In this document: piece by piece, positions 9,449-20,274 of the stretch
How the letters are laid out: each line of letters begins with the position of its first letter
Numbering within the stretch: the first letter of the stretch is position 1
NCBI GenBank assembly: GCA_963765555.1
Contig: CAVXWX010000006.1
Coordinates: 109,987-173,986, forward strand
DNA: 64,000 bases
Direction: 5' to 3'
DNA from: JL08 sp963765555
GTDB lineage: Bacteria > Pseudomonadota > Alphaproteobacteria > Rhodobacterales > Rhodobacteraceae
Translations under genes and position numbers: made by a program
Notes under the pieces: model-generated
The model's input: the letters and a program-made list of their open reading frames with translations, nothing else
The model's database searches: none
What the model was told of the DNA's origin: nothing

Positions 9449-9976
9449 ATGGGCAAAATAGACATCGAACTCTGTAAGACCCTGCCGCCCCGCGATGCGC
9501 TCGACGGTTTGCTGTCGCAGTATTATGACCTCATCGTCGTCAGAATGCGGGCCATCGGCTTGGAACTTGATCCGGCCGCCCCCAAAAGCGCCCTTGCCGA
9601 GTTTTGGGAAAATTCCCAAGACTATCTGCCCCCCAACGGCTGTCTGGTTGTCGCGCGCGCGGGCAGCGGCGATTTCGTGGGGTGTGGCATGCTCAAACGT
9701 CTGGATCAGGATACAGGCGAGTTGAAACGGGTCTTTGTCACCCAGAGCGCGCGGGGCACCGGAACCGGCAGGGCCCTGATCGAGGCGCGCGAACACGCGG
9801 CGCGCGACATGGGGTTGAAACGGCTGGTCGCTGACACGCTGACTCCGAATGTGGAAATGCGAAGCCTGTATCCCAAGCTGGGGTTTGTCGAACTGGACAC
9901 GCCCGTCGAAACAACGACCTACAAAGACCAACCCATGCTGCGCCCGCATTTGCACTATTTCGCAAAAGATCTTTGA
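9449..9976 (+). CDS. GNAT family N-acetyltransferase
   Basis: This 175-residue protein has the acetyl-CoA binding fold of the GNAT superfamily. Motif A is seen as LKRVFVTQSARGTGTGRALI (R/Q-x-x-G-x-G/A pattern), preceded by the strand GCGMLKRLD and followed by LKRLVADTLTPNVEMRSLYPKLGFVEL, the motif B region. The TTAGGGGTC box five bases before the ATG fixes the start. The acceptor substrate is not recognisable. It is monocistronic by spacing (over 150 bases to the next gene). Confidence 0.85.
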   Translation: MGKIDIELCKTLPPRDALDGLLSQYYDLIVVRMRAIGLELDPAAPKSALAEFWENSQDYLPPNGCLVVARAGSGDFVGCGMLKRLDQDTGELKRVFVTQSARGTGTGRALIEAREHAARDMGLKRLVADTLTPNVEMRSLYPKLGFVELDTPVETTTYKDQPMLRPHLHYFAKDL

Positions 9977-10133
9977 CCGGCTCGTCGTCCTGCAAAAACA
10001 TCCCCGAACCGGAGGCCCGCAGGGGCAGCCCAAGATCAGGTTTGCGCTTGCGTTCGGGGAAACGACATCGGTAAGTTTACAACGCGCGGGGCACCAACAG
10101 GTGGCAAAGGTGACGCAATTCGGAGTGCTGTTG

Positions 10134-11661
10134 ATGAGACTATTGGCCGTCGCGGCAGGGCTGGCCCTTCTGGTTATTTCGGCCTGCGCGCCTGCCGACC
10201 GCAGCTTTGAACAAACGCCATCCTTCGCGCTGCAAGCCCCGACAGCATCAGGGCTCACGCGGTCTGTGCGTGCGCTGGGCGACCCGCGCGATGGCCGTTC
10301 AGGCGTGCGGATCATCGGCAACGGAGAAGACGCGCTGGCCGCCCGTCTGGCGCTGGCGGCGACCGCCGAACTGACGATCGATGCGCAATACTACCTGCTG
10401 CACAATGACCGCACCGGACAGGTCTTTGCATGGAGCCTGCTGGACGCCGCCGATCGTGGTGTGCGGGTGCGCCTGTTGCTCGATGATATGGACACCAAGG
10501 GCTATGACGCCACGACAGCGGCGCTGGATTTGCACGAAAACATCGAAATCCGCCTGTTCAACCCGTTCGGCGCGATCAGGGCAAGATCGCCGCCGGCCTG
10601 ACCGATTTCAAGCGCATCAACCGCCGCATGCACAACAAATCGATGACCGCCGACAACGCCATGTCAATCGTGGGCGGGCGCAATGTGGGCGATGAATATT
10701 TTCTGGCCAAGCGGGAAATGAATTATTCAGACCTTGATCTGCTGGTGGCGGGGCCGGTCGTCAACGATATCTCGAGCAACTTTGATGCCTATTGGAACAG
10801 CGCCTTTGCCGTGCCCGCCCGCGCCGTCATCGGCACGGGCGGCGACCTGAGCCTTGAGGGTGCGCGCGACCGGCTGAACCAGATCATTGGCGATGCGCGC
10901 AAGACCGAATATGGCGATGTCGTCGAAGCCGCGCGCAAACAGAAATTCACCCCCGCGACGCTTGATCTGACATGGGTGCCCGCCAGACTTTATTCCGATC
11001 CGCCCTCCAAGGCGGCGGGCAGGGACGACACAGGTGAAATCCTTGCCTCGCAACTTGTTCCGTATTTTGAAAACGCCCAAACCGAGGTCGAGATCATTTC
11101 CGCCTATTTCGTGCCCCGCAAACGCGGCACCGACTGGCTGCGCGACCTTGAAAGGCGCGGCGTTGAAGTATCGGTCGTTACCAATTCGCTGGCGTCCAAC
11201 GATGTGAAACCGGTCTATGCGCATTACGCCCGCGACCGGCGCAGGCTGCTGGAGGGCGGCATCGCGCTGTACGAGGTGAAACCCGATGCGGACCGCGAAA
11301 AACATCGCGGCGTCAACTGGGGTGAATCCCGTTCGGGGCTGCACGCCAAGGCGTTTACCGTCGATGACAGATACCTGTTTGTCGGCTCGTTCAACTGGGA
11401 TCCGCGCTCGGTCAACATCAACACCGAAATGGGCATCCTGATCGACTGCCCGCCTTCACCGAAAGCGCCTCGACCGCCCTGCGCGAGGTTTTACAAGACG
11501 AAACCTACGCCGTGACGCTGGACGCGGAGGACCGCGTGACATGGACAGAAACGACACCGGACGGCACGAAACGGATCTATTACCGCGAACCCACTGGTTC
11601 CGCGTGGGATGCCTTCATGTCCGGCGTCTACAGCCTGCTGCCCATCGGATCACAGCTCTGA
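10134..11661 (+). CDS. phospholipase D-like lipoprotein, cardiolipin synthase C type (frameshifts)
   Basis: The protein starts with a lipoprotein signal ending in LVISAC, so it is probably membrane anchored. It has two HKD motifs of the phospholipase D family: HNKSMTADNAMSIVGGRN and, near the C-terminus, HAKAFTVDDRYLFVGSFNWD. The arrangement and length (about 509 residues) fit ClsC-like phosphatidyltransferases, which condense two phospholipids into cardiolipin. The frame breaks near 10580 and near 11450; the correct frame then continues to DAFMSGVYSLLPIGSQL and a TGA at 11659. The exact indel bases at these joints are ambiguous. Function as cardiolipin synthase is family inference. Confidence 0.8.
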
Positions 11662-11841
11662 CCTCTGCGGTTGTCCGGGGGGTGGGTTGCGATCCAGGGA
11701 CGACGGTTTGTGCGCTGCGTTTGGTGTGTTTTTGGGGCGGTTCATCACTGCGACCCAGGATACCGATCAGTATTTCGATTTCGTTCGAAAGAGTTCCGGC
11801 AAACATTTTTCTTTCGTGGTGCATATCAGGGGGCAAAGTGT

Positions 11842-12297
11842 TCATTCGCAATCGGAATTGTCCAGAACATCGCCGGGAACCTGTGTGTTGCAAAGCAGCG
11901 CAGGCCCAAGGTCTGTATTCTCAAGGACGGCATCTTCGAAGACGGCGCCTTTCAAGTTGGCACCAACAAATGTTACATCTTCAAGGCGCGCGCCGATAAA
12001 GCTCGCGCCTTTCAGGTCTGTGCCGTTAAAGCTCACACCGCGTAGTACCGCGCCATCAAAAACCGCGATGGTCATCGCAGTGTTGTCAAACGAAACATTG
12101 CTCAATTGGGCAGACGTGAAGTTAATGCCAGACAGCCTTCGGCCAGAGAAATCCTGTCCGTCGATCACGCACCCCTCGCAGTTGCCGAGGGATTTGACAT
12201 TTGCCAGCCAGTCGACGTCCTGTGCGTGAAGCGCAAGTGCGCTGACAAGCGTCAGGATGCCAGCACATATGCTGGCCCTGCTAATTTGACTGAACAC
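11842..12297 (-). CDS. secreted pentapeptide-repeat protein
   Basis: From the GTG at 12297 the 151-residue product begins with a signal peptide ending in ALALHAQ, then about a dozen pentapeptide repeats alternating Phe and Leu at the central position (for example DGAVL RGVSF NGTDL KGASF IGARL), which fold as a right-handed beta-helix. Two cysteine pairs flank the repeats (NCEGC near the start, CNTQ and DC at the end), consistent with a periplasmic disulphide-capped helix. A longer reading to 12387 exists but would place the signal peptide inside. It overlaps the end of the antiporter gene. Function is unknown. Confidence 0.72.
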   Translation of the reverse strand: MFSQISRASICAGILTLVSALALHAQDVDWLANVKSLGNCEGCVIDGQDFSGRRLSGINFTSAQLSNVSFDNTAMTIAVFDGAVLRGVSFNGTDLKGASFIGARLEDVTFVGANLKGAVFEDAVLENTDLGPALLCNTQVPGDVLDNSDCE

Positions 12298-13234
12298 TTG
12301 CCACCAACCATCCCGTGTAAACGGCGTAAGAACCAAGAAAAACGAGGCCAATTCCGCGACCGACCCGCTGCCACGCGACGACCGCAACGATCAGCGCGAG
12401 CGTCGTTGCCACCATGATCCAGACATCAAGCTGTGCGATTTGCGGCGGGATAGGGATCGGCTGGACAAGAGCCGTGACGCCCATGATGCCAAGGATGTTG
12501 TAGATGTTCGATCCAATTACGTCCAAATTCTATGCTCGATTCCCGCGTATCGCCGCCATGGCGGGTGACGTTATCAGTTCGGGCAACGAGGTGCCCACCG
12601 CGACGACTGTAAGGCCCACGACAGTTTCGCTCATGCCCCAGAGAAGGGCGAGTGTCACCGCCGCATCAACGGTCAGCCGCGCCCCCAGAATTGTCACCAC
12701 GATCCCGCCAATCGCCAAGCCGAGCGCGCGCCAGATCGAACCGGATACAGGCATGGAAACGAGAGCATCTTGAAGTCCGCCCTCTGCCACAGCGATGCTA
12801 TCAGTCGTGTACGCCACCCCGATGTATGTCAGCAACGCCACGATCAGGACGCCACCCATCCAGCGGTCGAGCGACCCGGCGAAGATCACACCAACCGCCA
12901 GCGCTGTTGCGATTGCGAGAGCCGACCCGTCGCGACGGAACGTAACAGGATCAATGGCCATCGGCATGATGACGGCCGCCACACCGAGGATCAGCAGGAT
13001 ATTTGCGGTGTTCGATCCGACGACATTGCCGACCGCGATGCCCGGAAAGCCGCTCCAGGCGGCCTGCAAGCTTGTGACAAGTTCTGGCGCTGATGTTCCA
13101 AACCCGACCAGCGTGAGGCCGATCAGAAGCGGGGAAACCCCGAACCGGGACGCCACGGAGACAGCGCCGCGCACCAATGCCTCGCCCCCGACCACAAGGA
13201 GGGCAAAGCCCAGAATATGCTTGTGGTTGTCCAC
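12281..13234 (-). CDS. calcium/sodium antiporter, CaCA family (damaged)
   Basis: This is a cation/Ca2+ exchanger of the YrbG/CaxA type with two inverted membrane halves. The first alpha repeat is LVGFGTSAPELVTSL, with VGNVVGSNTANILL after it. The second repeat is VVAVGTSLPELITS, followed by VIGSNIYNILGIMG. An in-frame TAG at 12530-12532 interrupts the second repeat. The neighbouring bases read IEFG in a shifted frame, so two nearby small deletions (one and two bases) explain the stop better than a true nonsense codon. I chose the GTG at 13234, with an AGAGGA box, because the codons before it are unlike the family. Confidence 0.75.
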
Positions 13235-13962
13235 GTTTCTGACCGTCCTCTGATTGAGGTCGGTGGCGCCTGGAATACGCTGCTCAATGGCCTGTTCAGA
13301 GGAAATAAGTTGCCGCACATCTGGCTTTCAAGAAGGTGATGAAGCTCAATATTTAATTCCCGATTATGAACAAGCTGCATGGCCTTGCGGATTTCTGAGT
13401 TGTTCCGCTCAACGTCTCGCAAAACCCTCGTTTTGGAATGGCTTCGAACGACAGTGCTTGACGCTGCCCTAGTCCCGTTCAAAACCGAACTGGTCGTCGA
13501 AGGTGTTTAGCTCGCCCCGGTGACAGCAGACATTTGTGCCCCTCGCAGCATCCTGCATTATGGGATCAAGGCGGCCATACGCTGCGTAAAACATCAATGA
13601 CCGAAATGCGGAAAACCCGCCATTCGCTGAGTTAGTGGGTAATGTCTCAGTTGCGGGACGAAGTGGGCTTGTGCATTTGCGGCCATTCAGAGGCAGCATT
13701 TGTTTGTCGGGGCCTGCGGTTTGTAGCGCAAATTTCGGCATTCCGGTCAGGCATGCGGTTCTGGCTCGGCGAAACCAAACCACCCTTTTGCCGTTCACAC
13801 GCGCAACACTCACGTTCGAGGACTGAAGGACGCTACCGTTCGTAAAGCCAATGCGCCGTTTGCGCTCTGCCTTTAGCCGCTTATCTTTCTGCTGGGGCCT
13901 GTGGAGCGCGCGCTCATCAACAATGCCCCGCGCTCAAAATACATATGCGCCAAGTGCACTCT
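13235..13962. other. decayed, lower-GC stretch without a clear gene
   Basis: About 730 bases upstream of the antiporter show only short frames with no recognisable family. The longest is a leftward 114-codon frame at 13469-13813 rich in Arg and Cys, with no domain and poor codon bias. It is probably degraded or intergenic sequence. No insertion sequence ends or long repeats were seen. Confidence 0.45.
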
Positions 13963-14181
13963 TTAGCTATTGGCGAATTTGCGGCGCAGCGCTGCGAAGC
14001 CCGCCAACGCAGCGATCAACATCGGAAATGTCGCAGATAATGGAACGCGGTGGAATAGGATGGTGCAGGTTCAACGATGACACTGTCACCTGAGCTGAAG
14101 ATAAGCCAGCTTCGCCAGTTTGCATAAACAGCGCTCTCGGTGCTGCCGCCTCCCCAATGCCGTCGGAGCTGCAGCGAAGCT
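13963..14181 (-). pseudogene. C-terminal remnant with VPLPA-CTERM-like sorting tail
   Basis: Read leftward, the last codons give VPLSATFPMLIAALAGFAAL followed by RRK and a stop at 13963. This has the layout of a VPLPA/PEP-CTERM sorting signal: a short Val-Pro motif, one membrane helix, then an arginine cluster. The upstream part (WLIFSSGDSVIVEPAPSYST) is in a different frame, joined by one missing base. No start or signal peptide is visible further upstream, so this is a fragment of an exosortase-type surface protein. The processing enzyme is not in the window. Confidence 0.45.
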
Positions 14182-14199
14182 ATCTAGGTAATCGCGCCG

Positions 14200-14559
14200 C
14201 TATAGGCCAGAAAGAGGTCCGTCACGAACGCACGGGGTCGTCTTCGGTCGTCGTGCTAAAAGAAGGCGCGATCGGAAGTAATTGATCGCCACGCCGGGCG
14301 CGTCCTGAAAATCAACCAGAACCCACCGGAGGTGCGGGTCATCCCCGCTTCGCCGAGGAACATCGAGGTCAGTCCGCCTCAAACAGACCGTCAGATTGAA
14401 CGAGATCAAAGCGTCGGATGTATTGTTGAACCGAAAATTCCGCGATCTGACATGTGATGACATGGCAGAGGCATCCTTAGCTCCGTCCGGCATGCTCACC
14501 TGCTGCCATGAGCCTATACGTGATTGATGATCGCGGCGGGTTATGACAAAGCGCTCCAC
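14200..14559 (-). CDS. hypothetical protein, doubtful
   Basis: This 119-codon frame is divergent from the MarR gene, the position where a MarR target often lies. The central segment (DDPHLRWVLVDFQDAPG) looks more protein-like than the flanks, but no family is recognised, there is no good ribosome binding site, and composition is mixed. It could be a degraded target gene or chance. Confidence 0.2.
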   Translation of the reverse strand: MERFVITRRDHQSRIGSWQQVSMPDGAKDASAMSSHVRSRNFRFNNTSDALISFNLTVCLRRTDLDVPRRSGDDPHLRWVLVDFQDAPGVAINYFRSRLLLARRPKTTPCVRDGPLSGL

Positions 14560-14670
14560 TTCATTTCGGCCTTCACTCGTTTCGCAGTTTCATTTTACAC
14601 TGAGGTTCATATGTGGCTCGACGTGGTCGATCTAGTTGACAGATTTTCTGCATGTGATATTCGTTTGCAG

Positions 14671-15134
14671 ATGCAACCAGATACACTTTCCCGCGCTGAA
14701 CAGCTTTACGCAGGCATCCAACTCATCCGCCCACTTCTGAGACAGATAACAAGCAGGGTGGAAGCTGATCTTTCAGGCACTGGTGTGAGTGTCGGGCAAC
14801 GGGCCATTCTCGAAGTGCTATTGGCCATCGGGCCAGCGACTGCGCCCGAGATCACGAGAATTCTGGAAGTGAAACGGCAGTTAGTCGGACGTGAATTGAA
14901 GAATATGGCCGCGAACTGTATGGTCTCGACAATTGACAACCCACGGCGCAAATCTTCACTGATTTACAGCCTTACAAAAGAGAGCCGAAGGGTCATCGAA
15001 GGGATCAGGTCGCGGGAGAATGGCAGGCCTTGCGGAGTTAGCGGAAAGCGTACGCACCCGAGCAGATCGAAGCCTTCTATCTGGTTCAACAGCGCTATCT
15101 ACGAGGAGTTTTCAAATCCCTAATCGCCGAGTAG
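14671..15134 (+). CDS. MarR-family transcriptional regulator (frameshifted 3' end)
   Basis: The winged-helix core is clear: TLSRAEQLYAGIQLIRPLLR as the dimer helix, SVGQRAILEVLLAIGPATAP, EITRILEVKRQLVGRELKNM as the recognition region and the wing NPRRKSSLIYSLT. After about position 15020 the frame changes twice within 40 bases. The natural C-terminal helix continues as AGLAELAES and then EQIEAFYLVQQRYLRGVFKS, ending with a TAG at 15132. The start at 14671 is the ATG directly before the dimer helix; an upstream ATG at 14524 would add unlike sequence. Its operator and ligand are unknown. Confidence 0.72.
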
Positions 15135-15382
15135 ATGGCGACCAGCGATACAAATTCAAATCGGACATCCGATTGAAACCGTCGGTGCTTGCTCTGTGGG
15201 CAAAAAGAAGACGTTGGTGCAATCTGCAGAAACGGGCAACAAGGGCTCAAACCGGACCTTCGCGGCTGGTTGCTTCAATGCTCCGCTTCGGCGTCCACCG
15301 CTCACAACGCCCCCGCACCCGCCTGTGCCCCCGTCGTCCGTCCTCTCCGGCGTCCCGCCCTGCTTCGAACTCTGCCATCCCC

Positions 15383-15679
15383 CTAGGGATACCGGTTCAC
15401 CTTCACGCGGCTTTTGGGCAGTTGGGTGACCACCGGTTTGGCCTTGGGTTCGGGCGCGCGGTCATCCAGCAAATCGTCAGGGTTTTCTGGGCCGGTCATG
15501 CCCGCCACCACCTCAAGCCCGCGTTCCAGTTGTTTGGCGACATCGGGATCAGACCACAGGGATGCGGAAATCAGCAGCCCAAGCACAGGGATCAGCAATC
15601 GCCCGGCCCAGCGGGCGCGGCGCGCCCTGATCTGGTGCCGGTTCTGGCGGCGGTCCTGTTCGGTCGGTGTCTGCGTCAT
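15383..15679 (-). CDS. small single-helix membrane protein
   Basis: This 98-residue protein has a basic N-terminus, one membrane helix (AGRLLIPVLGLLISASLW, about residues 25-42) and an acidic C-terminal part ending in a basic patch (KSRVKVNRYP). That suggests a type II (N-in) anchor with a periplasmic tail. It lies 47 bases behind fabI in the same orientation and could share its transcript. No function is recognised; it looks like a conserved hypothetical of this bacterial group by its good codon use. Confidence 0.6.
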   Translation of the reverse strand: MTQTPTEQDRRQNRHQIRARRARWAGRLLIPVLGLLISASLWSDPDVAKQLERGLEVVAGMTGPENPDDLLDDRAPEPKAKPVVTQLPKSRVKVNRYP

Positions 15680-15726
15680 GGCGCCTGCATACAGCGTGCG
15701 CGTGGCAGAATTTGGGCAGCCCTGCG

Positions 15727-16518
15727 TTACAGATAATCGGGTTGCGGCATGCCCAGAACGTGAAACCCGCCATCGACGCGCACAATCTCGCCCGTGGTGC
15801 AGGCCCCGGCATCCGACGCCAGATAGACCGCCGTGCCGCCCACCGCCTCAAGCGTGGCGTTGGCGCGCAGGGGCGCGTTCTGGTCGGCGTGTTTATAGGT
15901 CTTGCGCGCGCCGCCAATCGCCGCACCGGCCAGCGTTTTCATCGGGCCGGGGGAAATCGCGTTCACGCGGATGCCTTCGGGGCCCAGATCGTTCGCCAGA
16001 TAGCGGGTGGCCGATTCCAGCGCCGCCTTGGCCACGCCCATCACGTTGTAATTGGGCACAACGCGGTTCGATCCCTGATAGGTCAGCGTCAGCAACGTGC
16101 CGCCCTTGTCCTTCATCAGCGGATAGGCGCGGCGCGCGATTTCGATGAACGAATAGGCGCTGATATCCATCGAATTCTTGAAATTGGCGCGGCTGGTGTT
16201 CAAAAACCGCCCCGTCAGTTCGGATTTGTCGGAAAACGCAATGGCATGCACCACAAAATCGATCGTCGGCCAGCGCGCCGCCAGCCCCTCAAACGCCGCA
16301 TCAAGGGATGCATCATCGGTCACATCCACATCGACCATGAAATCCGATCCGACACTGGCCGCCAGCGGTTCCAGCCGCTTGCCGAACGCTTCGCCCTGAT
16401 AGGTAAAGGCCAGTTCCGCCCCCGCTTCGTGCATGGCCTTGGCAATGCCCCACGCGATCGACCGTTCGTTGGCGACGCCCATGATCAGGCCGCGTTTGCC
16501 CTCAAGAAGCTTTGTCAT
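15727..16518 (-). CDS. fabI: enoyl-ACP reductase (NADH), FabI
   Basis: FabI reduces trans-2-enoyl-ACP in the last step of each fatty acid elongation cycle. The 263-residue protein has the divergent Rossmann loop GVANERSIAWGIA, the catalytic pair Tyr147 (LTYQGS) and Tyr157-x6-Lys164 (YNVMGVAK), and the substrate-loop block PGPMKTLAGAAI. The length matches FabI. It begins nine bases after the fabB stop, forming fabA-fabB-fabI. It is the target type of triclosan-like inhibitors, as known for the family. It is one of the few undamaged genes of this locus. Confidence 0.96.
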   Translation of the reverse strand: MTKLLEGKRGLIMGVANERSIAWGIAKAMHEAGAELAFTYQGEAFGKRLEPLAASVGSDFMVDVDVTDDASLDAAFEGLAARWPTIDFVVHAIAFSDKSELTGRFLNTSRANFKNSMDISAYSFIEIARRAYPLMKDKGGTLLTLTYQGSNRVVPNYNVMGVAKAALESATRYLANDLGPEGIRVNAISPGPMKTLAGAAIGGARKTYKHADQNAPLRANATLEAVGGTAVYLASDAGACTTGEIVRVDGGFHVLGMPQPDYL

Positions 16519-16527
16519 GTGCGTATT

Positions 16528-17762
<1,235 letters not shown>

Positions 17763-17793
17763 TGGCGGTTCTCCCTTTGTTCGGCCTTCGGCC

Positions 17794-18303
17794 TTACGGA
17801 TGGTGGCCAGACCAACCTTCATGTCTTTGACCACATAAATCTCTTCACCGTCGGCAACAACCCGTCCGTCGGCCACACCCATTGTCAGACGGCGGTCGAT
17901 CGCCCGGGTGAAATCGACGTAATAGGTCAGCATCTTGCGGTCGGGCCTGACCATGCCGGTCAGCTTGACCTCGCCCACGCCCAGCGCCATGCCGCGCCCC
18001 TGCCAGCCGCGCCAGCCCAGGTTGAAGCCGGTCAACTGCCACAGCCCGTCCAGACCAAGACAGCCGGGCATGATCGGATTGCCGGGAAAATGGCAGTCGA
18101 AAAACCACAGGTCGGGGTGATGTCGAATTCGGCCACCACATGGCCTTTGCCGTGGGTGCCGCCATCGCGCGCTGATGTCGGTGATCCGGTCCATCATCAG
18201 CATCGGCGGTTCGGGCAATTGCGCATTGCCGGGGCCAAACAGCTCGCCTCGGGCGCATTTCAGCAGATCGTCTTTGTCAAACTGGGTTGGGATAGTCGGC
18301 CAT
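17794..18303 (-). CDS. fabA: 3-hydroxydecanoyl-ACP dehydratase/isomerase, FabA (frameshifts)
   Basis: FabA dehydrates 3-hydroxydecanoyl-ACP and isomerises the product to cis-3-decenoyl-ACP, the branch point to unsaturated fatty acids. The catalytic histidine lies in FFDCHFPGNPIMPGCLGLD, and MLMMDRITDIS precedes it. The correct N-terminus MADYPTQFDKDD needs one base removed near 18283; further breaks occur near 18170 (+1), 18118 (-1) and close to the end. The restored length is about 169 residues, as expected. In the raw frame the product would run on into FabB, which is an artefact. The stop is taken as the TAA at 17794. Confidence 0.9.
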
Positions 18304-18425
18304 GCCGGCGCGTCTCCTGTCATTCTGGCGGCTCTTGTCGACCCGTCTAGCATCGCGTGAAAGGGTCCCGCAAGGGTGTGGCAAAAGATGGTCGTTTCCG
18401 GATTAGAACGCGTGCTGCGACTTAT

Positions 18426-18437
18426 TTTCAATTGAAA
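18426..18437. promoter_or_regulatory. palindrome in the irr/fabA divergent promoter
   Basis: TTTCAATTGAAA is a perfect 12-base palindrome 51 bases before the irr start and about 120 bases before fabA. Its position in an AT-rich patch within GC-rich DNA suggests a promoter/operator, possibly for autoregulation by Irr. It does not clearly match the classical iron control element, so the binding protein is open. Confidence 0.4.
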
Positions 18438-18488
18438 TTTGTCCAATTCGCCCTTTATATAAGGAAAGTTGCAAAAACGAGGCTTTCC

Positions 18489-18917
18489 ATGACCCTGGAC
18501 CTGACAACAGACGCCCATGCGCGCGGGACAGAATGGCTCAGCGGGGCAGGGCTGCGCCCGACGCGCCAACGTGTCACGCTCGCCGCGCTTCTGGTGGGCG
18601 ACGGCCAGAACCGTCACGTCACCGCAGAAAGCCTGTTCGCCCTGTCCAAGGACCACGGCGAGGCCGTATCGCTGGCGACCGTCTACAACACCCTGCGCGC
18701 GTTCTGCGATGCGGGCCTGATGCAGGAAGTGACCGTTGACGGATCAAAAAGCTATTTTGACACCAACGCGCACGACCACCCGCATTTCTACTGGGAAGAC
18801 GAAGGCCGCCTGACCGACGCCCCCGCCGACCAGTTGGTCATTTCCCGCGTCCCCGACGCGCCCGCCGGGGCCGAGATTGCATCCGTTGATGTGGTGATCC
18901 GCCTGCGCAAACGCTGA
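18489..18917 (+). CDS. irr: iron response regulator Irr, Fur family
   Basis: Irr is a haem-responsive Fur-family regulator that controls iron metabolism in alphaproteobacteria. The 142-residue protein has the winged helix (LRPTRQRVTLAALL, then LATVYNTLRAFCDAGLMQEV) and a histidine cluster HDHPHFYWEDEG typical of Irr rather than Fur, with fewer C-terminal metal ligands. The ATG at 18489 is chosen because the 44 codons before it are promoter-like. It is divergent from fabA, an arrangement repeatedly seen in Rhodobacterales. Linkage with unsaturated fatty acid synthesis may reflect membrane and iron co-regulation, but that is inference. Confidence 0.9.
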   Translation: MTLDLTTDAHARGTEWLSGAGLRPTRQRVTLAALLVGDGQNRHVTAESLFALSKDHGEAVSLATVYNTLRAFCDAGLMQEVTVDGSKSYFDTNAHDHPHFYWEDEGRLTDAPADQLVISRVPDAPAGAEIASVDVVIRLRKR

Positions 18918-19066
18918 CGCGGGCGACGGGCGGGGAGAAGACGGCATAGGTCCAGCGCTTTCAGGGACGATGGCCGTGTTCGATACTTGTGCAGGGAGCG
19001 GGCAATCGCTGCGGTCGGATGCAACATCCGCTGTGCGGGACGAAGCCGACATTGCTTTCCTGCAAA

Positions 19067-20002
19067 CTAGGGGCGTTCTTTAGACGTGTCTGAGTTAGAA
19101 CTTCGGGCCGTCAAAAGGGCGTCACTGACAATTGCGAACCCTACAAGAAACCCACCGAGCAGAACAATGTAAGTCGGGAACTCTCCGATGAAGACCGCGA
19201 CCCATACTGGCGACAAAATAACCTCGATCAAGGGCAGCAGTGCCAGTTGAACGGCGGCTACCCGCCGCGCGCCAATTGTGTAGAGCACCAGACCGACGCC
19301 GGTCTGGAACACTCCCATCAATGTTGCGACGACAATGTCCTGACGAGGGACAGCAATCCCAGCACCATTCACCGTCGTGACCGCAAAACAGATGATGGTT
19401 GCAAAGACACCGGACAACAGAATCGTCGGCATCATGTCGCCTCCCTTGCGCCAACGCAGAACCAGAGTGAAGAGAGCAAAACAAAACGCTGATCCCACTG
19501 CATAGAGGTTTCCTAAAGCACTGCCTTTGGCAATCGCGCCGCCCTGCATCACGATGATCCCCGTCAGTGCAAAACAGATCGCGAACCACGTCGAACGTGG
19601 CACCTTTTCAGCAAGCAGCAGCCAACCCAGCACCGCAGCGAAGAACGGTGCGGTAGCGAACAACAAAACCGCGTCCGCTATGCTGGTTTTCTGCATCGCA
19701 AGAATGCCAAAGGCATATGCGAAGGCAAGCAGGGTCGCTCCTATCGCACCAGGCAAGCCGGTTTGAACGATCGCTTCGAGAGTCCTGCGCCTGTATTGAA
19801 CAAATATGATCCCGAAAAGGAAGACGCTGAGCGAGACCGATCGATAGAACAGCACTTGCCATGCGTCGGACGCTTCGATCAAGCGAATAGCCAGCCCCTG
19901 AGTTGACCAGAACAAACCGGCGCAGAACACAAGGATCAAACTTAGTCGATAACTCAAAGGTGCCATGTTGCTCGATGCCTTAGACGCTGCTGCTGATCGC
20001 AT
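19067..20002 (-). CDS. DMT-family (EamA) transporter
   Basis: This 311-residue protein has ten predicted membrane helices arranged as two EamA repeats. The first holds FWSTQGLAIRLIE and the end of the repeat FALTGIIVMQGGAIAKGS. The second holds GNLYAVGSAFCFALFTLVLR and LLPLIEVILSPVWVAVFIGE, the conserved helix-9 region. Such proteins export amino acids or other metabolites; the substrate is not readable. The gene has visibly lower GC than fabI or metK on either side, suggesting acquisition. An internal ATG at 19966, just before helix 1, is an equally plausible start. Confidence 0.85.
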   Translation of the reverse strand: MRSAAASKASSNMAPLSYRLSLILVFCAGLFWSTQGLAIRLIEASDAWQVLFYRSVSLSVFLFGIIFVQYRRRTLEAIVQTGLPGAIGATLLAFAYAFGILAMQKTSIADAVLLFATAPFFAAVLGWLLLAEKVPRSTWFAICFALTGIIVMQGGAIAKGSALGNLYAVGSAFCFALFTLVLRWRKGGDMMPTILLSGVFATIICFAVTTVNGAGIAVPRQDIVVATLMGVFQTGVGLVLYTIGARRVAAVQLALLPLIEVILSPVWVAVFIGEFPTYIVLLGGFLVGFAIVSDALLTARSSNSDTSKERP

Positions 20003-20216
20003 AAAGAGGTGCCTACAATCGCAAGCAACAAGGTCTCCACCGCCTTAGACCTAGCCGCCTGCGAAACCGTTGAAAAGACGAAAGGCAACTCTGAATGGCA
20101 GCGCGACACATGTTTTGCTCAGAATGGTTAATTTGGGCTCAATGCAGCCATTCTCTGCACCGAGACTCAAATTCCGCTTCCGGCCAAATGCTCTAGTCGC
20201 ATCACCCCAAAACACA

Positions 20217-20251
20217 AAACCGCCCCCGCAATGCCTTGCGAGGGCGGTTTT
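20217..20251 (-). terminator. Rho-independent terminator of metK
   Basis: AAAACCGCCC and AGGGCGGTTTT form a long stem behind the metK stop, with a small GC-rich inner stem and a U-rich tail on the leftward strand. It is nearly symmetrical and could also stop rightward transcription. Confidence 0.8.
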
Positions 20252-20274
20252 CTAGTCAGGCACAGCTTGATGCC

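Noticed and set aside
12530..12532. In-frame TAG in the antiporter read as recoding (for example pyrrolysine)
   Set aside because: Neighbouring bases restore the family sequence in a shifted frame, and no recoding machinery or element is visible.
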